DNA from: Trogon surrucura
Lineage: Eukaryota; Chordata; Aves; Trogoniformes; Trogonidae
Reading direction: 5' to 3'
Assembly (NCBI GenBank): GCA_020746105.1
Contig: CM036621.1
Coordinates: 54,594,264-54,658,263 of the forward strand
DNA: 64,000 bases
In this document: positions 11,447-22,070 of the stretch, piece by piece
Layout: each line of letters starts with the position of its first letter
Position numbering within the stretch: position 1 is the stretch's first letter
Notes under the pieces: model-generated
Told to the model about the DNA's origin: nothing
What the model saw: the letters and a program-made list of their open reading frames with translations, nothing else
Database searches by the model: none
Position numbers and translations under genes: made by a program

Positions 11447-14380
11447 ATGAACTCAGGCAGAACAGACAGCAAATAATTTCAGACAAAAAGCTAAAAATAA
11501 GGAGGGAACAATGTTTTTAAAATGCTTTTTTGTTTCAAACAGACTTTCCGCTTATTTTTTCCATTTTTGTACAGATGAAACTAGGTTGTCAAAGTGTTCC
11601 ATACAAACTCACAGTTGGAGCCACCTGAAATAACTCTTCTTTGGCAAACTGACCTTTTTGTGAAGTTGCTTTAACTTCATTTTACTTCAGACCTCAAGTG
11701 CAAGTGAGAACTTCCATAAGCTTAATGATGCAGGGGAGGAGTTCAAAAACAGTGGGTGGTTGAGATGGAAGATAACATAGTGGGACGGATAACAAAAATA
11801 TTTAAAAGTTTTTTTATGGTGAGGAAGTGTAAGAAGCAGAGCATGAGGGCACATGGGATAAGTGTATGTGAGGGGCCTGACAAGCAGAACAGATAATACC
11901 TTTCCTCTGTGTGGAGAAAGGTAGAGGAAGACAGAGTGAGGGAGCAGCTAAAGCAATGGAGAAGATCTGTAGGTGCAGTAAGGATCCTCTCCTCCCACCT
12001 CCCTTCATTTTTTTAATCCTTTCTTGTGCACCACATACTCTTGGAATTAGTGAGGCTGCTTTTCTTTCCCTCTTCATGAACAGTTCGTTTTTCTTGCAGC
12101 AAAACTGGTTCCAAGAGTAATTATTTCCCGGTGTCTCCGCATTTACCTATGCCTCCCAGCAGGGCCCTGTGTTTGGCTCTGACAGAGTGTCCTGCTCTCC
12201 TCCTCCACCGTGTGATGTGGCTCCCTATAAGAAATTTTCCCCGAGAGGTTTTTAAACTTTCCTTCAGGGTAGGTTTCTTTTTTGGGCCTCAAGTTTTCAT
12301 GACAACACACTCACCCTTGCTTGCAGAGCAGTTTATGCTGGCTCTGCTCTTTTTTCTTCTCTTTGGATATTCTTTTATTTAAACAACTCCTGCAATATGT
12401 ATCATTTCAATTACCCTGGAGGTTTACACAGTGCTCACAACGAACTGAGCTGTGCTTCCAAATTCTGCCTATTATACTCTGACAAAGAAGCTCAGAGGCA
12501 GGGCTGTGTGACTGGTGAACAGTGTGTGAGGCAAGGTTCAAAGGGAAGGAGCTTATATAATAGTTACTCATAACTCTTTTCCCCTTTCCATGATGTATCT
12601 TTGTCTTTTAATATTGAAATTCAAGCTGCAATGAGGAGCCGAGAGACTTCATTTTGGAACAGGTTTCTGCTAAAGGTAATAGGGGAAATGTAAATTGTTT
12701 GCTTATTTGTTTATGCTCCTGGACAGTAAGAACACAGGCAATTGTTATTCCAAGTGTTCACTAAATCCATTAAAGATTTCTTTTCATAGAAGATTTATTT
12801 AACTGAAGATTATCCAACACGCCAACAACTGCTTCATGGGAACTTCCACAGGGCTTTTGGTTTGTTTTAATGCTCACCAGCTCCTCAACCCTTGTCTCTT
12901 CCCCATCAAAGTCCTAATCATAACAGCCCTAGAAGCCTGAAGAACTGCTCATTGTAACCAAGGTTCCATCCACTATTTAAAACCAGGGGAATAACATTTG
13001 TTTGCCGTGAGGAAACTGGTAGTGTCCACTGTTGATTGGCAGTCCCTAAGAAAAAAATGCGCTGCACATGGATGGAACATCTCCTGATTTTAGAACTGAG
13101 GATTCCGCAGATGGGTGCCTTTGGAAGTAATCTAGTAGCACTCTACGCCTTACATTCAGTGTGTGCAATCTGGTAACATCTTGCAAGCACAGCTGGCCAG
13201 GAGAGAGGATTGTATTATAAATGCCTAACAAAAGGATCTCCCTTTCCTTTCTCTCCTCCTTTTGCACTTACTAAGGTAATTACCTCATTTTTAAAAACGA
13301 AAAAGCTCTTCTCTCTTCATTCTTCACATACCTCCCATCTCTCTAGTTTGATCTTTGAATGCTGTGTGCTTTGACTATGAAACTGTAAGGTAAAATACTT
13401 ACGTTTGCTTTCCAGTTGGAATTTCAAGGCTTAATTTTTTTCTAATCCAGCTTTCAGCTGTTAGTCGAGGGTCAAGCCACTCTAGACAAAAGCTTTCAAA
13501 CTTCAGAAGACATAATTCAGCAAGATTGGCTAAGGTGCTGATGGAAGGGAGGTCTGGCCATGTCTCGCTATGGTTAAGGATGACAGTGCAGATAAGAACA
13601 TGTTAATGGATGCAGCCTTTCACCTTCTGACATCCCACTTGGTCAGGACTACTTTTTTGTCACCTTGGGTGATCATTTCCCCAAATATCACGGACTTCAG
13701 CAGAGGGTCCTGCTTCTCTGATTACAGCTGAGCTATCAAAAAGGAAGTAGAATAAGGACAGACTAACATGACTACTTTTTGCCTTGAAAGAATAATAGTT
13801 GATATTTTTAGATGTCTGAAGTCTTTTTTTCCCATGGGCTACTGCCTAACATACTGATAACCTCACCCGGGTTGGGACAGACCACCAAACAAAACAACTG
13901 CCTCTTCAAACTCACATTTCGGGGAATAACAGCAGGAGGAGCAGCAGTTGGCTCAGTGATAGCGGGTGTGCCAGTGTTGTTCCAGAAAAGCATTACTGCT
14001 TCTCTGCTAATGCTTGCTTCCCTGCCACCTCCTGCACAACTTGAACTAGTAGGGAATAATTAATACTTTTTATGTAATTAAAAAAAAAGCTACTGTGGTA
14101 GCAAACAAATTAGGCAAGCAGCTTTTCCTTAACTTCAGAATGAATTTTTATTATTGCTGATATTTTTGTGAAGACTCAAAGCTCTGCTGGATCTATCTGG
14201 AGTCCTAAACAAAGAAGGAGATTTCATGGTTTATATATTCCCTTAGGACAGGAAAGCCCAAAATCCTCACCTTTGGTGGGTTTATTTTCCAATCCAGATC
14301 TATGTTTGGCTGTCCCTCCTGTCAAGGAGAAGACTGCCCACAGCATTTTAAACTCATTAGCCATCATAGTTCTGTGGTAG
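11442..14380. other. Unique DNA between the two solo LTRs
   Basis: This 2.9-kb interval lies between two same-orientation LTRs but shows no gag, protease, RT, integrase or env motif in any frame. It also shows no primer-binding site after the first LTR and no polypurine tract before the second. Short frames (for example 11814-12077 on the minus strand and 13812-14063 on the plus strand) match nothing. It is therefore host DNA between two insertions and not a proviral interior. The part around 12540-12740 is AT-rich and complex and could be non-coding conserved DNA. Confidence 0.75.
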
Positions 14381-15173
14381 TGTCCTGGTTTGAACTAAAA
14401 TAGAATCAATTCCTTTCAGTGATTTTACTTTTCAGCTCAATCTCTTCTAAGAGGCTGCCCTTTCTGAAGTTAGCAGCATATTTTTGCAGACAGTGCCTGC
14501 TACTAGAAGTGATAATGCTGGATGTTTATAGTTTCTACCAGGGATTGCTATGCAGGAAGGTTCCTGCTTGTACTTGCTCCTATAGTAACCAAGGTCACTG
14601 CTGAATCTTGTGTGCCACGATGGGGGTGCCAGGAAGTAAAAGGGTCATGAGCAAGTAAAAAGATCACACCTCCGGGGAGGAGCAGACAGGACGGGTGACC
14701 CAAAACTGACCAACAAGTATTCCGTTCCATATACATCATATTCAACATAGAGCTGAGGGATCACAGGGGTTAAGCCCCTTTCTTCAGTGGCTGCCATCCA
14801 AGGAGGGCTCTGTCTGTTCTTCTGCCTTTGATCCTGATGCTGAGTTCCCAAACCCAGCTCCTGTACCCAGTTCCTCTGTGCTGCTGAGTCTGGGATTTCC
14901 CTGGTGCTGCCTGCTCTGCAGCATCAGTGGGGTTTGCTGTTGGAGAGGAGCTGGGTTTGATATTGGTTTTGTATATGTTTGTCTATATTTCATTATTTTC
15001 ATTATTTCCTTATTAGTACTATTATTGTTTCATTAAAGCAGTTTTAGTTTTCTTTTCCAGTCGGTAAGCCTCTCTGCCTTATTTGCTTTTCCTTTCCGCT
15101 TTGTGGAGGAAGAGGGGTTTTTAGAGAGCATCTGTCGTTCATTTAGTGGCCGGCTCAGCCCTAACCCTTGACA
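14381..15173 (+). mobile_element. Solo LTR, avian ERVL-type (copy 2)
   Basis: A 793-bp element of the same family and orientation as copy 1. It begins TGTCCTGGTTTGAAC and ends CTAACCCTTGACA. The flanks GGTAG (14376-14380) and GGTGG (15174-15178) match at four of five bases, consistent with a slightly mutated 5-bp duplication. The ATTAAA polyadenylation signal is kept (15032-15037), but the TATA box has become CATAGA and the CRE-like site TACATCAT. By eye it differs from copy 1 at very roughly a fifth of positions. No internal viral sequence adjoins it. Confidence 0.87.
15032..15037 (+). promoter_or_regulatory. LTR copy 2 polyadenylation signal (ATTAAA)
   Basis: Aligns with ATTAAA at 11306-11311 in copy 1 and is likewise followed by T-rich DNA. 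Confidence 0.55.
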
Positions 15174-16827
15174 GGTGGAAGATGTCTGTCTTCCATACTG
15201 ACAGACACTTAGACTGTATTGCATGGGAACAAACATTATTTGTCAATGCTTTTCCCAGTTATTACTTGTCAACATGCTACCCACCGTCAACCCAACCTTG
15301 CAATAAATTCTTCATTTTTTTTTACTTTTTTTCTTGGACCAGAAGATTCGAATGTGCAAAAAATGCAAAACCAGGGAGCCGAAACAACAGTCCTTTAGTT
15401 TTAAAAGCCGTAACTACCAGTAGCATCTTTTGATGTATACTCTCTTATTGAGTAAACACCTACTTAGCAATGCTAGGAAAATGTATTTCCTTAGCTCCAT
15501 TTTGCCACCAAACATATATTCCTTATTGTTTCTTCTTGGCATGCTGCCTATAATGTTGATCTGCTATTACTGAATTAGCCAGACCCTCATAGACAGCATT
15601 TTCCCCTTCGCTATACATGCTTCATCATCACAACTAGATATCTCTCTAAATACAGTACCCTTTGCTGCTGTCTTTCTGCCCTTTCTTCCTCAGACCACAT
15701 AAAACCCATCTGTTAGAAACTCTAAAATTACTTGTTCTGTGAAGAGAAATCTTCAAAGCCCTTCAAATATCTAGCTTACGAAAACTCTTTTCTTTATCCC
15801 ATTTAGAATTACAGCCAAAAAAAAAAAAAAGCAAGACAGTTTCTTCCTTGCAAAGAAAATAGTTATTAACCTTCAGGATAAAAGCAGATACAATTCCAAC
15901 GATGGACTTTTTTTACAAAGGAATTGCACAGAAGGTAATTGCTGAGCACAGCAACAAGCTGTTATTCTTCTACAGCTCCCACAAAGATTTGTCGCACTTA
16001 AGAAAGAGAGTAAAATAAGCATTCTAACACTGGTCTACTTGGACCCACCTGAAATCCTAGTCTGCATCAGTGATTTGCAAATGGTCCCTCTCCTGACACT
16101 TTGTCAAGTAAAACCTTGGCAGCTCAGCAGCTGCATCTGAATTCGGCGACTTTCACCAACGTCTAAAAGGAATGATCTACAAAGTATTTGAAGCAGAGCC
16201 TCTTGGATTATGTTTAAATTTCAAGTCACTCAATTTTCACTTTTATAAGAGCAATATATTCATATATTCAATATACTCATATTACTGGCTTTCACTTTGT
16301 TATTTTTATACTCATTGAGACATGACAAGGCTGATTAGATGCAGTGGCCCCAAACCAAATATCAGTAGAAGTATAAGAGGGGAGCTGTAAACATACCCTG
16401 TCCTAATACTTTGAAAATCTTTAGTGAGAAGGTTCACACTGCTTTGGAAAGGCGAGCTCTTGTGTTTTTAGCTTCTTACATCCACTCCATGTAAACTGTG
16501 TAGGAGCAATTCACAGGACATGATGAAAAGGATAAACAGGCAGAACAGCAGGATGATTTGCCCAAAATCAGACATCTCCATGAGAGCAAAGAGAAAATAA
16601 AAAGAAACACAACCTGAACCACAAATACTGATAAAAGAACTACAGAAAGCAGAGATGCAGTGACATGAAGCTTTGTGATGTTTAGAGAACACAGTTTACC
16701 ACAAACATGTAAGTCAGCTAAGTTTTAAAGCACATTACAGCATCTGACTTCCTTTTTCTTGCTATCCTTCAGATTTCACAGAAACTCTGAGCAATCCAGG
16801 TTCTCTGTACACTTTTCTGCTCCCAAG
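15174..16827. other. Unique non-coding DNA
   Basis: AT-rich with no recognisable gene. It includes a 14-base A tract at 15817-15830 without an upstream processed-pseudogene body. There is a run of AT-rich TATTCATATATTCA-type sequence near 16255-16285. Confidence 0.6.
15817..15830. repeat. Poly(A) tract
   Basis: Fourteen consecutive A residues. No retrotransposed body or flanking duplication is apparent. Confidence 0.9.
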
Positions 16828-16950
16828 AATCATAGAATGCACTGGGCTGGATAGACTTGTTTTGGTTGGAAGGGACTTTTAAGATCATCAAGTTCAACCA
16901 TTATTTCACTCTACCAGGTCCACTTCTAAACCATGTCCCTGAGCTTGGCG
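16828..16950 (-). mobile_element. CR1 LINE 3'-end fragment
   Basis: Starts with AGAATCATAGAATG, the reverse complement of a CR1 3' tail. It continues with GGTTGGAAGGGACTTTTAAG, ATCATCAAGTTCAACCATTA and CACTTCTAAACCATGTCCCT. That is the CR1 3' end variant with a 'taaaccatgtccct' block. Only about 120 bp remain. A few extra bases near 16845-16862 interrupt the usual sequence. It is non-coding 3' UTR. Confidence 0.85.
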
Positions 16951-19900
16951 AACCTGGTGTCAGCTTTGCCACCAGAAGTGGTCCTACCCCTGGGATTTTC
17001 CCCCACTGACTTCTCGTTGACTATTTGTTCACTTCAGCACTTGCAGGGTTTGGACTGTGAGCCTGTTCATTTGGGCCCTCCTGCTGCTTCTGCTGCTGAA
17101 GCCACTGACGAAGCTCTTTTCGGCCTGAGGACTGGTATGATCCCTTTCAGGAATTAGCAAGAACAATTCAATCCCATTCCAAAAAGCGACAAAATGTCTT
17201 GGTCAGTGCCTTGTCCAGAGTGAAGAAGGGAGGTATCGCACAGTGTTGAGAGTTCTTATCCTTCTGCCTTGGCACCTGCACACAGAAACACAAGAGCAGC
17301 ATGTAGACTCTCCCCTCAGCAGAGGAGAAAGGGTTAAATCTTAGACAAAGCTGAAAGAAAACAAAATGAAATCTCAAAAATCTCTAATTGCTGTCCATAT
17401 CATGTCAGTAGCACCAAAATAATGCCACTCTCTGAACTACAGCAGGCCTTGCGCTTTTGGGGGATTCATTTACTAATAATAATTCGGAGGTGCTCATTTC
17501 GCTGAGTCAATACCGGGCCACACAACTACATCTTCATCAGTTTTCATTACCCTGTGTGTGGATTTAATCATGTATTTCAGCACATTTTAAGGTCTTAGCC
17601 CCCGAAATGCTCCATATGTGCTGGGACAGGCAGAAGAGCTTCCTATATGTTCCTGCAGGAACTACTGGGCTCTGAGCTATGATAATATCATTTGATCTGT
17701 GGTTGCTGGATGGCCTCAACTAAGCTTCTTGACAGCTCATGTGGAATGGCAAACATTGTCTGCAGGGGCTGTGTTCCCTAAATACAGTTTCCATCAGAGC
17801 AAGGAATGACAAATTATTTTCTCTTTCCTAATGATGAGAAGATCACAAAAAACCAACCTACTGCTGCATTTCTTCCTTATTTTCCAAGACGAGGTAGAGA
17901 GTACGAAAAGGGCGGGGGTGGGAGTTAGAAGTAAGAGAGGTTTGAATTTTATTTTGCTTTCATCTGTCCTCAGATATCATACACTTTGGTGAAGAGCACG
18001 AACTGTCACCTGGTTTGCATGGCACATTTGCACGTTAAGATCCACCAGTGGTTGCTGCAAAAAATGGATGTGTTTTCTTATGGAGGAGCAGTCTCAAGAG
18101 CAGCTGCTGGTTACTGACTGGCAAGCACCCCAGCTCTGAAATTCCCTAGAGAGCAGTCTGAGTGTGCATCCGACCTCACTTCAACCTGCACAGCTGCTGC
18201 AGCACAGTCACAGAATTACTTTCCGTAATGCTTGTAAATACAGTATTTCCTGTTTTCCAGAAAACCTTGAAAACACTAGATCATGCTCCAGGCACCCAGG
18301 GAAGTTCCTCATCCTAGGCATTAACCTCGCTAGAGTGAGACCCCATCTCTTTCTTACAGTGGGACAGGAAGGGAAGAAGAAGGACAAAGCTTTGGATCTG
18401 GTGACTTCAATATCCTAAAATGGAAAAGGATAGTGCAACCTTGTTTATTTTAACTAAAGGTATTTCCATGGCCCTTATCACTGCAGCATCTGAACCAAGG
18501 CCAAAACTTCACTTTCCTGTCAGGTCTGCAAGGCTGGAAGCAGACAGCTGAGGGATAAGTGGCGAGTGGATGCAGCTGGAGTTTGTTAACCTGTGATGCC
18601 CAATGGAGCATGCAAAAGGAGGAAAAGGAAAGGAGTGGGTAGTGGGGAAAAGGGTTGAGTGCAGTTCAGGAAGGGGTTTGGTTCTGTTCTTGGATTCTGG
18701 CACAAAAGACATGGTTTTTGGAGAGCCTGTGCTATCTTGGAAAGGCAGGAAGATCTTTTGCTTTGGCCCTTTGGGCCTTTTTCATCTGTGAAGCGAGCTT
18801 TGCTGCCCATCAGCAATTCCTTCAGTCCTGCTACACCCACCTGAAACTGGGAGCTAGTCAGTGCCCTAGAAGGAAGCTGAAATCTAAAATGGAACGTCCT
18901 TAGTTTGCAAGGTAACTGGGTCCCTCCAGGCAGAGTATTGTGAAGAATTCGTCCCTCAGCATGTCTTCAGGTTCATTTGGCAGGAGTTATTTTGCAGGTT
19001 AAACCTGTAAAATCTGGGGGCTTTGTGAAGAACTGATGAGCATGAGGCTAGTTTAGCAAATACATTTGTGTTGATTTCTCCTTGGAAGAAGAAGTTTATT
19101 TCTTCCTACCTGGCAACTTACTTGAGAGCCCGTTTGCTCTGTCCCTCAGCATCCTGTGCAAAGATCTCAGCCCTCAGTAAGAGTAGCATCTTCCTTGCAA
19201 GGTTTTTGGGAAGAACCTGGGCAATTTGGCTTCCATCTTTCTCTTCTGGGAATGGTGCAATACCTTTTTCCTGAGGGATCTCTCTGTATGGTTTCCTGGC
19301 CTGAAAGGAGTCTTTGCTCCATGCTGCCAAAGGTGGATCTTTCAGTGGAAAATGCTATTTTTGTGGGTAGTCTTGAAATCATTCCAGACAAAGAGCTAAT
19401 TCAGCCCTTGACTCTTACAGAACTGTGTTCTGCCAACTGCTGTTTTTATAATCACCTTGTGTCATCCCACTTTCTTGAGACTTTTCTCCTGTACCTTGTT
19501 ACACTAATTAGCTATCTTACATTGATTTGCATGGCCAAGTCCTGCTTAATAGGTGTGCCTTTCCTAACTTACAGTTACTATCACTGGAGCTTTCTGGAAG
19601 GAATAAAAAATTGTCATACATACCAGGAGTAAATGAGTAGAAATTGCTTCTGCATTTAAAAAGCTATTGAGTGGACCTTAAAAGCTGCTAAAAGAAGGTG
19701 CTGCTGTGAAGTTAATAGAGATTTGGTGGGTGGGGGTGCTTCAGTTTGCTTTTATAGAACCAAGATAGTTTTCTTCTACTCTGTTTAGATTGCACAGTTA
19801 GATTGTCAGAGCTTTGGATCAGGAACTATATGCATTTATGTACAGGCATGTAAGAGCCCCTAGTTCTGGATCTTAGTACAAGCTTATTATGAGAATAATA

Positions 19901-20588
19901 ATGTGAGAGGCTGTCACAGGAGAAAAAGAGACATTTCACTGTGATATTTGCAGTTCCTCTGAATGTGTCTACCACTAGCCCATAGACAGGGAAGACTTGA
20001 TCTTAGGATGATATGGGTAAGTTTCATTTCTTCAGCCTACCAGTAGGCATCTTGAAAATGCTTTAGATTTTGGTGGTCACTTCATCAAAGAGAATAAAAC
20101 AGTGCTGTGTGAATCCAGCCACCAGTGATAGTGGTGAATTTTCAACAAATAACTGAGGCAGTTTGCCTCAGATTTATAGGCTGAAATGGGCTTTGTACAA
20201 AACATCCTGATGAATAATAAAGGACAAAGAATGTATACTACATGTATTTCTTATTAGCTTAGAAGGAAGACTAAATCCACCAAAATCAGTTACATACCAC
20301 AAATCATGTGAAGTCACGAAGCTTGATTTTTAAACTTAATAAATGTAAGAATGTTGGTTTTATCTCAAGTAAAGGATTAGCTGTCCACCAGCAACTTCTG
20401 CAGTATGAGTCAGGAGCTAGTCTGAAAACTAGAACTCTGGGCTAGGCACAGCAAAAGCTCCACAACTTGTTACTAATTGGGGCACAGCTACTGGTATTTC
20501 AACATTTTTCATTATATCCATTTTAAAAAATGTCTTTCTCCAAGGAAAACACAAAACAGTGTCTGTAATCCATGGGGATTTTTTAATT

Positions 20589-20610
20589 TTTTTTTTTTTT
20601 TAAAAAAAAG
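20589..20610. repeat. Poly(T)-poly(A) palindrome
   Basis: Fourteen Ts (20589-20602) run directly into eight As (20603-20610). Low-complexity sequence. Confidence 0.9.
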
Positions 20611-21718
20611 CATTGTCTGTCATAAACCATTCTGCCTTTGTCCTAAACCTGAGACCACATTCATCCTTCAGCTCACAAAAAGCGCAACTCATCAAAACTG
20701 GTCATCCCCATGGTCCTGACTCTAAGTGACAGAAAAAAGGAAAAGAAGACTGAAGTGTGCAGAATAACCTTTCCCCTGGTACCTCCCTCTTGTATCTGTA
20801 ATCAGTGGTTTAAGGACAGGGCGTAGCAGGGCCTACAGCTGAGCTCCCCCTCCAGGACCCTGATTCTGCACCATTACCATCTGGTAGGCTTGTTTAATTA
20901 GCTGGGGAAGGTTTGGCATTTTATTACCTACCCCATCTGCTTTATCCTTTGTATTTTCTTGGCATCTCGAGTTATGTCTAATGACATTTTCAAACCCAAG
21001 CCGCCTATTTCATAGGAAAATGTTTCTCCAAAACAATGGCAATTTAAAGAACATTTTGGAATTGAAAGGGTAGCAGTTCCGGCTCCCATAACTGAAACTT
21101 ACTTTTTTCCCCATGGCATTAATTTCCTCTTGATGGGAGTCACACATATTTAATAGTTTATTTCAGTCTCTCAGGTTTTTTTGGCTTGTCTTACCACCCT
21201 GATCAGTTCTGAATATTTCTAATTAGTTTTCAGACAATATTGTTTTTTCAGACAATAATTGGTTTTGAATTTTTTGTCTTGACCCGCAGATACTTGCTCC
21301 TGCATGCATCCAGCCTCAGCTTGGGGTGGAGAAAATGCAGCTGGCTTCTATCAAGAGAAGCCATCCTTGCACCAGGAAGATAAGTGCAGCAGTTAAGGCA
21401 AAGGTTGTGACTGCTCTTGGAAAGCATGTTCAGTGTGTCTTTCAGTGGGAAGGGGGGCTGATTGCTTTGTAGCTTACTTCTGCCTGTGTCTGCTTATTTT
21501 TCTTTTTCCTGGACACTCGTGCTTGACATTGTCTGATATTCCCAGTGACTGGTCTTTGAACAGCTGCCAGCCACTCCCCTGGGTACTGTCTTGGCTTTCT
21601 TGTGCTATCTGAAAAACAAATACGAAACAATTAACTGCAAGATCAAAATCGCTCCGTGCTTTTGGAATCCCTGAGAGGAATCTGTCTGGTGCTCAGGTAC
21701 ATCCCAAGGCTGACTGGC

Positions 21719-21752
21719 TCTTTCTTTTCTTTCTTTCCTTCTTTCTCTTCTC
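21719..21752. repeat. Polypyrimidine (CTTT) simple repeat
   Basis: A run made almost wholly of C and T with CTTT and CTTC units. Likely an unstable microsatellite. Confidence 0.85.
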
Positions 21753-21954
21753 ATGCACTCCAATTTCTCTTTGTTCCACTAAAGATTCCCTCCCTGTCCC
21801 TCCCCCAACAAACCAATATCCAACTTTATGCAAACTGATCAACACCTGACGATGAGATTTTTGTTCTTTCTAATCAGTGGCTCTGCCATGGCCCAGTGAA
21901 CATTTGAGACAGGTTGGTATTACAACCCTTTCTGCTACTGGCCTACTTGGTGAG

Positions 21955-22070
21955 GATGATGAAATCATTTCTTCCATCCGTGCCTCAGTTTCATAATCAG
22001 TTAAATGTTACTTATCTGTTCTGGAATCTTATGACAAGGATAATTCTAAGAGGTAGTTATTTTCAGTTAC
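21955..22070. repeat. Possible MIR-type SINE remnant
   Basis: TCCGTGCCTCAGTTTCATAA (21978-21997) resembles the conserved 'ctgtgcctcagtttcctcatctgtaaaatg' core of MIR SINEs. AAATGTTAC and GATAATTCTAAGAGG-like sequence follow in the right order. Only a short core is convincing, so this may be coincidence. Confidence 0.3.

Noticed and set aside
10680-15173. A single provirus bounded by the two LTRs
   Set aside because: The flanking duplications pair within each LTR and not across the outer ends, and the interior has no viral coding sequence.
15817-15830. Processed pseudogene tail
   Set aside because: An isolated A tract with no upstream open frame, polyadenylation signal or flanking duplication.
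19156-19632. 158-codon open frame as a host gene
   Set aside because: GTG start, no domain, and overlapping frames in two other phases.
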